A stretch of DNA of 23,007 bases from a virus. Made by a program: the position numbers and the translations under genes. This document shows positions 1-7,400 of this stretch, one piece after another; positions within the stretch are counted from its first letter, which is position 1, and every line of letters starts with the position of its first letter. The notes under the pieces are model-generated. The model made no database searches and had not been told where the DNA came from. It worked only from the letters and a program-made list of their open reading frames with translations. The stretch spans positions 1-23,007 of the IMG/VR virus record IMGVR_UViG_3300013233_000375, one strand, 5' to 3'.

Positions 1-239
1 TAGAGCTCGCCCTGTTTGCCCGAGTTGACGCCGCGCAAGGTCATGAGCTTCTGGATCGCGCTGCCCTGCTGCTTGTGAATGAGCGGAGACATGCCGGCCT
101 GTATCATGTTTGCCGTGGCAGATGATGCGACATCGCTGTAGTCCCGCCGCTTCACGGCCAGGTCGAAGTAATCCGCGTGGTAGGCATAGAGCGATTGCAG
201 GTGCAACACCCAGTGGAAGGCGAAGGTAATCGACGGCGC
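1..239. repeat. Terminal direct repeat, left copy (circular overlap)
   Basis: Bases 1-239 are the same as 22769-23007. This is what a circular molecule looks like when an assembler has read past its own start. The overlap lies inside a gene that stays open across the join, so it is not a natural terminal repeat placed between genes. The real unit length is 22,768 bp. Confidence 0.95.
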
Positions 240-803
240 ATCGATTTGATACCAATATCCCCCGGTGAACTTGGCGAGGCCACCCCAACGGCTCTGTAGC
301 GTATCGGGGATCCCATCTCCATCGGTGTCGATGGCATAGCGTTCATCGACATAGGCATAGATCACGCCATTGTGCGCAATCATCGCCGTGGTGCTGAGTT
401 GCGACGTCAAGATATGATCGACCCACATTCCGGTCCCCGGCGGCGCCGTCGGATCGGTAAAATCCGCCTCGTTCCAGAGTTCTGTCAGGGTGCCGCCGCT
501 GAAGCGTTCGAGTGCATTGCCATTCTCGGTATAATAGAGGTCATTCGTGATGGGATCCCTGTAGAGGACATCGGCCGATAGCGTGAAGCCAGGAATGTTG
601 GATGATGCCAGGGACTTGGCGGCGACATCGAATTCGTACAGTTTGCCCCCGACGATCCAGATTACCTTTTCTCCATCCCAGGAGACACCGAAGCTGGTGA
701 AGTCGGAATAGCTGGGAGGCAGCAGGCCGCTGCCCAGCATGATCCAGCCGGAGGGGAAGCTGATGGCGGTCAGCTCCTGGAATGCGCCCTCATCATAGCC
801 CAC
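1..803 (-). CDS. Putative receptor-binding / tail tip protein, 5' part (continues at 22768-22618)
   Basis: This is the N-terminal part of a 317-aa protein that crosses the circular join: 803 nt here plus 151 nt at 22768-22618 make 954 nt, exactly 318 codons. I chose the GTG at 803 because the upstream gene stops at 805 and there is no in-frame ATG before about residue 22. The first ~120 residues contain short blade-like strands (for example VIWIVGGKLYEFD, DLYYTENGNALERF) that resemble a beta-propeller. Near residue 165 a DTDGDGIPD motif matches the calcium-binding thrombospondin type-3 pattern, and aromatic-rich segments follow. As last gene of the tail module, next to a beta-rich fibre protein, it is a candidate for host contact. 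I recognise no named family; function is inferred from position. Confidence 0.75.
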   Translation of the reverse strand, partial: MGYDEGAFQELTAISFPSGWIMLGSGLLPPSYSDFTSFGVSWDGEKVIWIVGGKLYEFDVAAKSLASSNIPGFTLSADVLYRDPITNDLYYTENGNALERFSGGTLTELWNEADFTDPTAPPGTGMWVDHILTSQLSTTAMIAHNGVIYAYVDERYAIDTDGDGIPDTLQSRWGGLAKFTGGYWYQIDAPSITFAFHWVLHLQSLYAYHADYFDLAVKRRDYSDVASSATANMIQAGMSPLIHKQQGSAIQKLMTLRGVNSGKQGEL

Positions 804-804
804 A

Positions 805-2064
805 TCACAGGCCCACGACCTGCAGTTCCTGGCGTCCGGCCGGGGTGTCCAGTGTGGTGATGGTCACAGCGGCATCGTCGAGCTTGAGGGCGCCGCCGTC
901 GGGATTGACGGTGCCCCAGGTGCGACTGGCACCGCTGCCAGTGGCATCCACGGTGCCGCCGGTGAGGTTGAGGGTCCCGATGGCGTTACCGGTAGCGGGC
1001 GCATTATGTGGGTGCAGGATACCGCCCGTGACGTTACAGGTGGTGATGCCAAAGTCGCCGTCCGTGAGCAGTACGCCGCCATCCACGTCCACCGTGGTCA
1101 CGGTGGCGGCGGCCTGCAGGACATTGTCGCCGCCGGCCTGCTGCCAGGTAGTGATGGTGACGCCATCGCTGAGGAATACCCGGCTGACCTGGGTGATATC
1201 GCTGATGACGACGCTGCCGATGGTGCTGGTCTCCCCGGGCTCGTCCACCGCCACGCCGACCCCCCCAGGGGCGTTGCGGACATAGAGATCGGCGCCGGCG
1301 TTGGCCGCAAGGAGGCGCACGGCCGGCAGATTGGCCTCGACTCCGGTGCCTGTATTATGGATGGTGGTAGTGCTGGCCCCGGTCTTGACATTGTCGATCT
1401 TGAGGCGGCCGCTGCCGGCGCTGTTGCCTGGCCCCAGGTGCTGTCCGATGGTCAGGGTCGTGACCCCCGCCTTGAGATAGTCCTGGCGATACTCCGTGGC
1501 GGTGGCGTCGGTGGTGTCGGCATCGGAGCTGGTGGCGAATACGCTGCGCGCCAGACCCAGTTTGCCGGTATAGGTCTGCTCGATGCGCAGCTCGGTGAGC
1601 GTGATCGCATTCTGATCCAGGCCCCAGGAGATATTCACCGCGGAGTCGGCCAGGATCACGGTGTCACCGGTGGCCGGCACGATGCCGTCGCTCCAGTTGT
1701 CCGCGGTGCTCCAGTCATTCGGGCCTGCGCTGGCCGTGGTGGTGCTGGGTGCGCCGATGGTGCCGGTGCCACCGGTGACGCTGGTGGTGGCGACGAAGGG
1801 GACACCGGCAACCGCCGCGGTCCCGGTGACGGTATCGGTTGCCACGGTCCAGGTGATCGCGGAGAAATAGGGATCGGTGCTGGCGGCCAGGGCGACTTGC
1901 AGGTCCGTAGCCGTGCTGTTCACACCACCGGCATTGCCCGGGACGCTCACGGTGACACCGCCGATGGTGACCTCATACGTCGTGGCGGTATCGTTGGCGG
2001 TGATCTGAATGGTGCTGATTTGCGCGACCGCCCCAGCGCCGCCCTTCCAGTATTTCTTCGCCAT
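805..2064 (-). CDS. Putative tail fibre / beta-helix surface protein
   Basis: 419 aa, very rich in Thr, Gly, Val and Ala and almost free of Lys. From about residue 120 short strands recur with spacing typical of right-handed beta-helix or other solenoid fibre proteins (TTLTIG, TTIHNTG, GTLNLTGGTVDATG). A segment around 115-135 (W-S-T-A-D-N-W-S-D-G-I-V-P with G-D-T-V-I after it) resembles the start of beta-solenoid domains in secreted proteins. The ATG at 2064 follows an AGGAG ribosome site six bases upstream. It lies in the distal tail position between a 102-aa protein and the receptor-binding candidate. A role as tail fibre or spike is inferred from composition and position; no catalytic residues are recognised. 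Confidence 0.75.
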   Translation of the reverse strand: MAKKYWKGGAGAVAQISTIQITANDTATTYEVTIGGVTVSVPGNAGGVNSTATDLQVALAASTDPYFSAITWTVATDTVTGTAAVAGVPFVATTSVTGGTGTIGAPSTTTASAGPNDWSTADNWSDGIVPATGDTVILADSAVNISWGLDQNAITLTELRIEQTYTGKLGLARSVFATSSDADTTDATATEYRQDYLKAGVTTLTIGQHLGPGNSAGSGRLKIDNVKTGASTTTIHNTGTGVEANLPAVRLLAANAGADLYVRNAPGGVGVAVDEPGETSTIGSVVISDITQVSRVFLSDGVTITTWQQAGGDNVLQAAATVTTVDVDGGVLLTDGDFGITTCNVTGGILHPHNAPATGNAIGTLNLTGGTVDATGSGASRTWGTVNPDGGALKLDDAAVTITTLDTPAGRQELQVVGL

Positions 2065-2073
2065 CTCAGGCTC

Positions 2074-2382
2074 CTAGACGTTGAATTGCAGGGTCATGCT
2101 CTCACCGGTGACCTGGTTGATGAGCGTGACGGTCTCGATGCGATCGACATCGACGTATTGCGTGGCATCGGCCGGATTGAAGATGCGCACGCTCTTGGTG
2201 GTGCGGCCGGCCTCTTCCCAGGTATCGCCGCCGAAGGTGCCGTCCTGGTTCTTGACCTTGCCCTTGAGGGATTTCGGACGCGCGATGGCCTCGATGTTGG
2301 CGTTGATGGCCTCGCCCAGGGTGTTGAGATAGCGCGCCGTAATGGGCTGGCCGCGGACGATCTGCGGGACCCGGGCTACCAT
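2074..2382 (-). CDS. Small tail-module protein, unknown function
   Basis: 102 aa. Residues ~1-50 form a basic, Gln/Arg-rich helix-like segment (MVARVPQIVRGQPITARYLN), followed by a compact beta-rich part ending TLINQVTGESMTLQFNV. The ATG at 2382 overlaps the TAG stop of the upstream gene at 2376, so translation is probably coupled. It lies between the putative distal tail protein and the fibre protein, which suggests a tail tip or fibre connector. I recognise no family. Confidence 0.7.
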   Translation of the reverse strand: MVARVPQIVRGQPITARYLNTLGEAINANIEAIARPKSLKGKVKNQDGTFGGDTWEEAGRTTKSVRIFNPADATQYVDVDRIETVTLINQVTGESMTLQFNV

Positions 2383-3167
2383 GTCGGCACCCGGGTCCAG
2401 GAGAGGACGGGATAGACATCGTGGTGCGCGATGCCATTGCCCTCGGTGACGTTGGTCGGGTTGAACCCGCCGATCTCTATGACGTCCACGAGCTGCCAGC
2501 CCTTGGGGTTGTAGCTGAATTCCCAGACCACCCGCCAGGTGCCATCGGCATTGCTGGTGGCATTCAGGCCGCTGCAGAGCCAGGTCTTGGGCTCGAAGCC
2601 GCTCCAGCGTTCGCGGTTGAGGGTGCCCAGGAACTGCACCAGGCTCTTGGGGTCTGCGGTGGTGACCTGCGTGATGCGCACCCCCAGGCGCGGGCGTTCG
2701 ACCTGGGCCTTGAGGGCCCTGCGGGTGCTGATGAGGACCCCGAAGACCCCCTCCCACTGCGGCAGGCCGCTCTGGCTGGCCCAGGACCAGTAGGTATTCC
2801 AGAGAAGGTTGCCCTCCTGGTCGGTCTGCGTTTCTTCGGAAACGGTGTCGCTGATCACCTCCACGCTCACCACGCCGGCGCTGGCGCCCGGGGTGGTGTT
2901 GCCGCCGGCGGGTGCCCCGTAGGTGATGGTGACCCGGGCCCTGTCGACGTCCACCGGCTCGGCCTGCAGCTCGGTGACGACGATCCCGGGGATGGTGGGG
3001 TGCGGATCGCCCTGGCGCGGCAGGGCGCTGGCGATCAGCGCCGCATAGAGCCTGCCGGCGGGCTGGCCGCCCAGGCCGGAGACATAAGCCGTGCGCACGG
3101 CCTCCAGGCCCTCTCCGCCCTGCCGGACCAGGGCGCCCTCCTCGAGGTCCATGGTGACGGTCGCCAT
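2376..3167 (-). CDS. Putative distal tail / baseplate-hub protein
   Basis: 263 aa, mostly predicted beta strands, with a Trp-rich C-terminal half (WRVVWEFSYNPKGW, VLSWTRVPTW). The first gene after the tape measure is usually the distal tail protein (Dit) or a gpM-type tip protein, and this fits in size and position. The ATG at 3167 starts one base after the tape-measure stop (3169-3171). Nothing in the residues proves the Dit fold, so the name rests on synteny. The module has no long gpJ-like host-specificity protein, so this and its three downstream neighbours must supply the whole tip. Confidence 0.65.
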   Translation of the reverse strand: MATVTMDLEEGALVRQGGEGLEAVRTAYVSGLGGQPAGRLYAALIASALPRQGDPHPTIPGIVVTELQAEPVDVDRARVTITYGAPAGGNTTPGASAGVVSVEVISDTVSEETQTDQEGNLLWNTYWSWASQSGLPQWEGVFGVLISTRRALKAQVERPRLGVRITQVTTADPKSLVQFLGTLNRERWSGFEPKTWLCSGLNATSNADGTWRVVWEFSYNPKGWQLVDVIEIGGFNPTNVTEGNGIAHHDVYPVLSWTRVPTW

Positions 3168-3168
3168 G

Positions 3169-4191
3169 TCAGCCGGCGGTGGCCACGATGCCCTTCTCCA
3201 GGGCCCCGGCGACCCGTCCCAGGGTGCGGGTCTGCTTCTTCTGCTCCTCGAGCTGGGCCTTGCTGGTGCTGGCGTCTTCGCCGAAGAGCTTGGCCAGGCC
3301 GTCCACGCTCTCGCCGAAGGACTTGCTCGCATCGCCGAAGCTGCCCTTCACGGCCTCCAGGGCCCCGGAGAAGTTGCCGCTGAGCAAGGCCCCGATCCCC
3401 GCTCCCGCACCGCCGATGAGCTTGCCGATGCCGCCGAACAGGCCGGAGACGACCTTGACGAGCGCCGGCAGGCGGGCGGTGAGGAAGTTGATGAAGTTGA
3501 CCATGTGCGGCGCGAGCTCCACGGCCAGGACGTTGGCGGCGCCGGCCATGGCGCCCTGCAGGTTGCTGATCGCGTCGTTGACCGCGGCCATCTGGTCGGC
3601 CTGCTTGCGCCCCAGGGTCAGGCCCAGCTTGTCGGCCTCACCGCGCATCTTGGCGATGCCCTTGGCGCCGCCCTCGAGCAGGGGGATGAGCTCGGTGCCG
3701 CTGCGGCCCATGATGTCCATGGCCAGGGCGGTGCGCCGGGCCGGGTCCTTGATGCTCGCCAGGGCCTCGGCCATGCGGGTGAACTGCTGGTCCGGGCGCA
3801 GCTTGAGGAAGTCGTCGGCGTTGATGCCCAGCTCGTCGAAGGCGTCCGAGTATTGCTTGGTGCCCTTGGCGGCCTCCACGGCGGCATCCTGCATCCGCTT
3901 GGTCCCCTTGGCCAGGGTCTCCAGGTTGGAGCCGGAGAGCTCGGCGGCATGGCCCATCTGGGAGAGGAACTCCGTGGAGAGGCCGGTCTGGATGGCGAGC
4001 TTCTGGATGCGGTCGCCGGCATCGATGCTCTGCTTGATCATCACGGCCAGGCCGCCGCCGGCGACTGAGGCGCCCAGCCCTGCGACCTTGCCGGCCAGGC
4101 CGGCGATACTGGCCCCCGCACGGCGCAGGCCACCGGTCAGACCCTTGGTATCAGCCCCCAGCTTGACGACGAGACTGGCGATGGTGCTCAT
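3169..4191 (-). CDS. Tape measure protein (short)
   Basis: 340 aa from the ATG at 4191 (an upstream in-frame ATG at 4206 is less likely). It begins with MSTIASLVVKLGADTKG, the usual start of tail tape measures (TP901/lambda-H superfamily). A Gly/Ala hydrophobic stretch at ~25-50 and Lys/Ala/Gln-rich helices follow, then a second hydrophobic Gly-rich stretch at ~235-270 with SGLFGGIGKLIGG, typical of the membrane-active part. The order G/T chaperone, tape measure, tip protein is standard for siphophages. At 340 aa it is far shorter than lambda gpH (853 aa), implying a short tail. Its start lies inside the end of the T frame (overlap 4151-4191). Confidence 0.88.
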   Translation of the reverse strand: MSTIASLVVKLGADTKGLTGGLRRAGASIAGLAGKVAGLGASVAGGGLAVMIKQSIDAGDRIQKLAIQTGLSTEFLSQMGHAAELSGSNLETLAKGTKRMQDAAVEAAKGTKQYSDAFDELGINADDFLKLRPDQQFTRMAEALASIKDPARRTALAMDIMGRSGTELIPLLEGGAKGIAKMRGEADKLGLTLGRKQADQMAAVNDAISNLQGAMAGAANVLAVELAPHMVNFINFLTARLPALVKVVSGLFGGIGKLIGGAGAGIGALLSGNFSGALEAVKGSFGDASKSFGESVDGLAKLFGEDASTSKAQLEEQKKQTRTLGRVAGALEKGIVATAG

Positions 4192-4836
4192 TATGCGCCT
4201 CCGCAAACAGACGCATGGTGGCGTGCATCTCGTGTGGATCTGCCCGCCGCGGCGCGCCGAACCGCGGCATGAAGTCGGCCGGGCGGAAGCGCCGGCCGGT
4301 CAGGGTGCTGGCCACGGTGGCGGCGACGATGGCCGCGCGCAGGTCCTCGCGCTCCGGGCCCCAGGGCTCGAGCTGCCCGTAGGCGAGCCATTCGGCGAAT
4401 TCGTCCGCCCCGATCCGCGCCTGCGCCTCCCGCACGCCCATGCCGAGCGCCAGGGCCAGCCGGAACCAGGCGCGCCGTTCCGGCCGGCGGGTCAGTTTCC
4501 CGCCAGGTCCCGGACATCCCGATCTCCGATCCGGTTCAGGCGCTGGGCGGCGGCAAACAGGCGATCCAGCGCCGCCCCGCTCTTGCGACCCAGGGCCTCG
4601 ATATCCTCCTCGCCGAACAGGCGCTTCCCGGACTCGTCGCAGAGGGTCAGGGCCACCAGGCGGGCCCGGACGTTAGCCAGGTTCTGCCGCCCGCCGGTGC
4701 CGATCACGCCGGCCTCGAAGGCGTCGCGCTCGGCCCCGGTCATGGTGCGCACCCAGACTGCCCCACTCCACTCCGGCACCTCGATCCTCTCCCGGGGCAG
4801 GTCGTCTGCGGCGAGAATCTGCTCGCGGGTCAGCAT
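4151..4836 (-). CDS. GT tail assembly chaperone made by -1 frameshift
   Basis: Reading the G frame from 4836 to 4495 and then slipping -1 on GGGAAAC gives a 228-aa G-T fusion. The T part runs in the second frame down to the stop at 4151. It contains FRLALALGMGVREAQARI, then EFAEWLAYGQLEPWG and FRPADFMPRFG, which match the lambda minor tail protein T / DUF4035 pattern. T has no convincing ribosome site of its own, and the T frame is open upstream through the slip site. By analogy with lambda, G and GT coat the tape measure before tube assembly and leave the finished tail. The frameshift is a strong prediction from the sequence, not a demonstrated event. Confidence 0.85.
4492..4836 (-). CDS. 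Tail assembly chaperone G
   Basis: 114 aa, starting at the ATG at 4836, which overlaps the tail-tube stop. An acidic, helix-rich protein (MLTREQILAADDLPRE at the start; RARLVALTLCDESGKRLF near residue 70) that fits the tail assembly chaperone class found between tube and tape measure. The stop TGA at 4492-4494 directly follows the slip heptamer GGGAAAC, so most ribosomes make G and a minority make GT. It is expected to act in the cytoplasm and to be absent from virions. Confidence 0.85.
   Translation of the reverse strand: MLTREQILAADDLPRERIEVPEWSGAVWVRTMTGAERDAFEAGVIGTGGRQNLANVRARLVALTLCDESGKRLFGEEDIEALGRKSGAALDRLFAAAQRLNRIGDRDVRDLAGN
4495..4501 (-). promoter_or_regulatory. Programmed -1 frameshift slip site GGGAAAC
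   Basis: On the minus strand the heptamer is phased as G GGA AAC in the G frame, the X XXY YYZ arrangement needed for -1 slippage. It is followed at once by the G stop codon TGA. After slippage the codons become GGG AAA CTG, in the T frame. Lambda uses GGGAAAG at the same place. Confidence 0.88.
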
Positions 4837-5225
4837 CACAGGGTGACCGTGATGTCGCCGCTGAACTTGAGCTTGGCGGTGGCGGTCATCTTGTCTTCCA
4901 GCGGGGCGCCCCATTCGAACTCGGTCAAAAAGCCCTGGGCCTGCCAGGTGGAGGTGCCGCTGGCGCCGGCGGCGCCGTTGGGCAGGGTCACGGTGACGGA
5001 CTCGGCCGCCGAGTCGATGGGCGGGCGGGTGCCCGGGTCCAGGGCCAGTTCCACGCCCAGTTCGCCCGGGTCGAACAGCGTGGCCGGGTCGAAGGTGCGG
5101 GCGGTGGTGGTGCCCATGTGGGTGCTGTCGATGGCCGCGCGGGAGATCCCGCTCCACTTGATATCGAGGATCTCGGCCATGAAGCCGCTGGAAAAGGTGA
5201 TGCTCGCGCCGGTGCCTACGTCCAT
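4836..5225 (-). CDS. Major tail tube protein
   Basis: 129 aa. Beta-rich with alternating Thr/Ser and hydrophobic residues, and a C-terminal KMTATAKLKFSGDITVTL pattern seen in many siphophage tail tube proteins. The segment EILDIKWSGISRAAIDSTHMG resembles the N-terminal half of small tube subunits (Phage_tail_2/TTP-like). It sits directly upstream of the G/GT chaperones and downstream of the gpZ-like gene, as expected. It is among the smaller tube proteins. No extra Ig-like domain is present. Confidence 0.82.
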   Translation of the reverse strand: MDVGTGASITFSSGFMAEILDIKWSGISRAAIDSTHMGTTTARTFDPATLFDPGELGVELALDPGTRPPIDSAAESVTVTLPNGAAGASGTSTWQAQGFLTEFEWGAPLEDKMTATAKLKFSGDITVTL

Positions 5226-5231
5226 TGGTCG

Positions 5232-5834
5232 TTACCTCGTCAGTTTGCGGATCTGATTCTGCAGGGCCCGCCGCAGTTCGAGCGGCAGGGTCTTGCGCAT
5301 GTGCTCGGCGGCGTGCCGCCGCAGGATGGGCTGCGCCTCCGGGTCGAGGCGCACTTGCGGCTGCTCGATGGGCAGGTTGTCGCTCCAGGCCCCCCGGCTC
5401 TTGCGGGTGGATGGCGTGCGGCGGGCGAACAGTCCGGCGCGGCCGCTCGGCATGGTGGCCTTGAAGACATCGCGAAAGACGCGCCGGCCCACCTTCAGGG
5501 TGCCCGCATGCTTGCCGGCGAAGAAGAAGGCGCCGCCGCCGAGCTCCTCGGCGCTGATGCCGCGCTTGAGGCCGAGCCAGAGGCGGGCCTCGAGGCGGCG
5601 GCGGCTGGCCTTGAACAGGGCCAGGCGGCGCTTGAGCACTTTCTGCGGGACCTGCTTCACCCGCGCGAGCTCGCGGCGGGCACTGGTGCGGGCCTTGGCG
5701 CCGGTCTTGTTGAGGGCCTGGGCCTCAGCGATGGGGATGGCCCGTTCGCCGAGGCGGCGCAATGTGCGCCGGGCCCGGGCGATATCCCGCCGGAGCGCCC
5801 GCTCGTCGATGTGGATGCCGGCCTGGGCGACCAT
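5232..5834 (-). CDS. Minor tail protein Z-like (tail completion)
   Basis: 200 aa, strongly basic (many Arg-Arg pairs), starting at the ATG at 5834, which overlaps the stop of the joining protein. The N-terminal helix IARARRTLRRLGERAIP, the segment AEAQALNKTGAKARTSARRE and the C-terminal AAEHMRKTLPLELRRAL match the prophage minor tail protein Z family (PF06763). In lambda gpZ acts at the head-proximal end of the tail and is needed for infective particles. Its place between head-tail joining and tube genes agrees. Confidence 0.85.
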   Translation of the reverse strand: MVAQAGIHIDERALRRDIARARRTLRRLGERAIPIAEAQALNKTGAKARTSARRELARVKQVPQKVLKRRLALFKASRRRLEARLWLGLKRGISAEELGGGAFFFAGKHAGTLKVGRRVFRDVFKATMPSGRAGLFARRTPSTRKSRGAWSDNLPIEQPQVRLDPEAQPILRRHAAEHMRKTLPLELRRALQNQIRKLTR

Positions 5835-6130
5835 CAGGCCGCCCCCAGTTGCAGCAGCACCAGGCCGAAGCCGTCCGGCTGGTAGCCCAGGATGTCGTAG
5901 CTCTTGCCGGCGATGGTGAGCACGTCGCCCTGGTTCAGGGTGGTCACATCGGAGGCCTGGGCCAGCAGCTGCGGGCTGCGGGGGTCCTCGACCTCGCCGA
6001 AGCCGTCGATGAGGATCGCGTCGAAGGTGGTCAGGTCGGCACGGGTCACGGTCTGTGCGAAGCCCTGGGCGGTGTCCATCAGGAGGGCATTGTCGGCCAG
6101 GACCTGGTTGCGCAGGGTGGTGACGGTCAT
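5834..6130 (-). CDS. Head-tail joining (stopper) protein, gpFII-like
   Basis: 98 aa. The pattern AILIDGFGEVED followed by GDVLTIAGKSYDILGYQPDGFGLVLLQL resembles the lambda FII / PF13856 class of small beta-barrel joining proteins, which bind the completed connector and receive the tail. Its C-terminus overlaps the start of the gpZ-like gene. The ATG at 6130 overlaps the stop of the preceding 89-aa gene. Assignment rests on size, fold-like pattern and position. Confidence 0.78.
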   Translation of the reverse strand: MTVTTLRNQVLADNALLMDTAQGFAQTVTRADLTTFDAILIDGFGEVEDPRSPQLLAQASDVTTLNQGDVLTIAGKSYDILGYQPDGFGLVLLQLGAA

Positions 6131-6396
6131 GCGGGGTGGTCCCGGTGATGCGGCGCAAGATCGTGACAGGCCCGCTCGATGGCGCCGGCGGAGGGTTTGC
6201 GACCCAAGGCCTCGAGGCTGCGCACGTAGCGCATGGCCAGCAGGTAGTCCCGGTAGTGGGCCGGGCGATAATGCCGGATATAGTAGGCCATCTGGATGCG
6301 CTTCTGCAGGTCCATGGCGGCCACTTCATGGACCATGTCCGACCAGAGGGAACAGGACATGGAGATGACGATGGCGACCGCCGCGATCCCGTTCAT
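6127..6396 (-). CDS. Small protein with N-terminal hydrophobic segment, unknown
   Basis: 89 aa from the ATG at 6396, which overlaps the stop of the upstream holin candidate (ATGA). Residues 1-20 (MNGIAAVAIVISMSCSLWSD) form a short hydrophobic segment that could be a membrane anchor or signal. A Cys at 15 lies in a poor lipobox context, so I do not call a lipoprotein. The rest is basic and Tyr/His-rich (YYIRHYRPAHYRDYLLAMRY). It lies between the lysis cassette and the joining protein. I recognise no family; a lysis accessory role is possible but unproven. Confidence 0.6.
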   Translation of the reverse strand: MNGIAAVAIVISMSCSLWSDMVHEVAAMDLQKRIQMAYYIRHYRPAHYRDYLLAMRYVRSLEALGRKPSAGAIERACHDLAPHHRDHPA

Positions 6397-6626
6397 CGCC
6401 CGATCGCCCGCATGAGTTCGTGCCAGACGGCCCAGCCGATCCAGCCCAGCACGCCGATGATGGCCCAGCCCGCGACGCGCTGGGCCACGGCCAGGAACAT
6501 CTGGCGGCGCCGGCGATCGCATTCGAGCTGTTCGCCGATCCAGTCGTGGTGCAGGCGATGGGTCTTGGCGTCCACCCGGTCGCGCTCGTCGAGCACCTCG
6601 GACAGGGCCCGCTTGAGGTCGTCCAC
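6393..6626 (-). CDS. Small tail-anchored membrane protein, holin-like candidate
   Basis: 77 aa from the GTG at 6626, chosen because GGGAG lies eight bases upstream; a GTG at 6635 and an ATG at 6647 are alternatives. The N-terminal ~45 residues are charged and helical (DDLKRALSEVLDERDRVD), followed by one hydrophobic segment (VAGWAIIGVLGWIGWAVW) and a short tail. This layout, a cytoplasmic coiled coil then a C-terminal membrane helix, resembles XhlA-type holin accessory proteins. Its place right after the spanin genes supports a lysis role. Not a confident family call. Confidence 0.6.
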   Translation of the reverse strand: MDDLKRALSEVLDERDRVDAKTHRLHHDWIGEQLECDRRRRQMFLAVAQRVAGWAIIGVLGWIGWAVWHELMRAIGR

Positions 6627-6631
6627 GCTGG

Positions 6632-6856
6632 TCACTCCCGCGCCCATCGCCGCAGGGCCTCGAGGCGGCCGTTGCATTGTTCGAGCGCTTCGCGCAGGTC
6701 CAGGGCATAGCCGGCGAGTTGCCGGAAGGTGCCGCCGGCGAAGGCCGGCACAGGACACGGGGCAAGCAGGTCCGCCGGCGGTGCGATGTTGTGGGTCTCG
6801 GTCATGATCACGGGCTCACTGGAGCAGGCCGACAACGTCAGCAGGCACGGGAGCAT
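6632..6856 (-). CDS. Rz1-like outer-membrane spanin lipoprotein
   Basis: 74 aa in a different frame from the Rz-like gene, overlapping its 3' end by 41 bp. The start MLPCLLTLSACSS carries a lipobox L-S-A-C with Cys at residue 11. The signal is short and lacks a positive charge at the very N-terminus, so an unrecognised upstream start is possible. The mature part has a Pro-containing linker (APPADLLAPCPVP) and an alpha-helical C-terminus. It should be lipidated, sit in the inner leaflet of the outer membrane and pair with the Rz-like protein to disrupt the outer membrane at lysis. Confidence 0.8.
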   Translation of the reverse strand: MLPCLLTLSACSSEPVIMTETHNIAPPADLLAPCPVPAFAGGTFRQLAGYALDLREALEQCNGRLEALRRWARE

Positions 6857-7169
6857 CCAGGCAGCCGCCCTGGTCCTTGACCGCGGCCAGGGCGGTGCGG
6901 GCGTCGGCGAGCTGGCGGCGCAGGCGCCGGCGTGCGAGGTCGAGGTGCTGGCGCAGGGCCTCGAGGCGCTCGCGCTCGGCCCGCTCACGGCGCACCTGGT
7001 CCCGGGCGCTGATGGCGGCCTGGCGCTGCAGGGCGGCCTCGGCCCGCGCCGCGGCGGCGGCATTGCGCAGGCTGCCGAGGTAGAGCCCGCCCACGGCCAG
7101 GCCCACGATGGCCAGGGCGGCCCCGACGAGCCGCCAGTTGCCGAACAGGGCCAGGAGCCAGCCGATCAT
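6816..7169 (-). CDS. Rz-like inner-membrane spanin
   Basis: 117 aa. One N-terminal membrane helix (residues ~10-32, LVGAALAIVGLAVGGLYLGSL) is followed by a long Ala/Arg/Gln-rich coiled coil (residues ~35-105). This is the normal architecture of i-spanins, anchored in the inner membrane with the coiled coil in the periplasm. The overlapping out-of-frame lipoprotein gene at its 3' end is the expected Rz1 partner. The ATG at 7169 overlaps the stop of the upstream membrane gene (ATGA). Confidence 0.83.
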   Translation of the reverse strand: MIGWLLALFGNWRLVGAALAIVGLAVGGLYLGSLRNAAAAARAEAALQRQAAISARDQVRRERAERERLEALRQHLDLARRRLRRQLADARTALAAVKDQGGCLDAPVPADVVGLLQ

Positions 7170-7393
7170 CGCCCGGAGAGCCAGCGATCGCCGAAGTCGG
7201 CGAGCTTGTAGAGGGCCAAGACGATGCCCGCCAGCTCGACGAAGTCGCCCCCGTCGAGTTGCCCGGTGTAGAGGGCGGCGATGCCGGCGGCGGTATAGCT
7301 GGCGGCGAACCAGAAGCGCCGCGAGAGGAACTTGCTCGCGTAATCCCGGCCGATGTCGTCATAGTGCTCCACCACCCTCACCCGCAGGCCCAT
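7166..7393 (-). CDS. Two-helix membrane protein, holin candidate
   Basis: 75 aa. Hydrophobic segments at ~28-45 (FWFAASYTAAGIAALYTG) and ~50-66 (FVELAGIVLALYKLADFG), with a charged N-terminus and a basic C-terminus (DRWLSGR). Size, two helices and position directly before the spanin pair fit a class II-type holin. It comes after the DUF2190 capsid gene, so the lysis cassette sits between head and tail genes. No sequence motif defines holins, so the call is by architecture and neighbours. Confidence 0.65.
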   Translation of the reverse strand: MGLRVRVVEHYDDIGRDYASKFLSRRFWFAASYTAAGIAALYTGQLDGGDFVELAGIVLALYKLADFGDRWLSGR

Positions 7394-7400
7394 CGGGCCA

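Noticed and set aside
1006-2415. 469-aa plus-strand Gly/Asp/Val-rich frame
   Set aside because: Antisense shadow of the tail fibre gene; no ribosome site and no recognisable domain.
3179-4846. 555-aa plus-strand frame opposite the tape measure and chaperone genes
   Set aside because: Mirror frame of high-G+C coding DNA; no family pattern, Ser/Pro/Arg-rich composition, and the opposite strand has a full conserved tail module.
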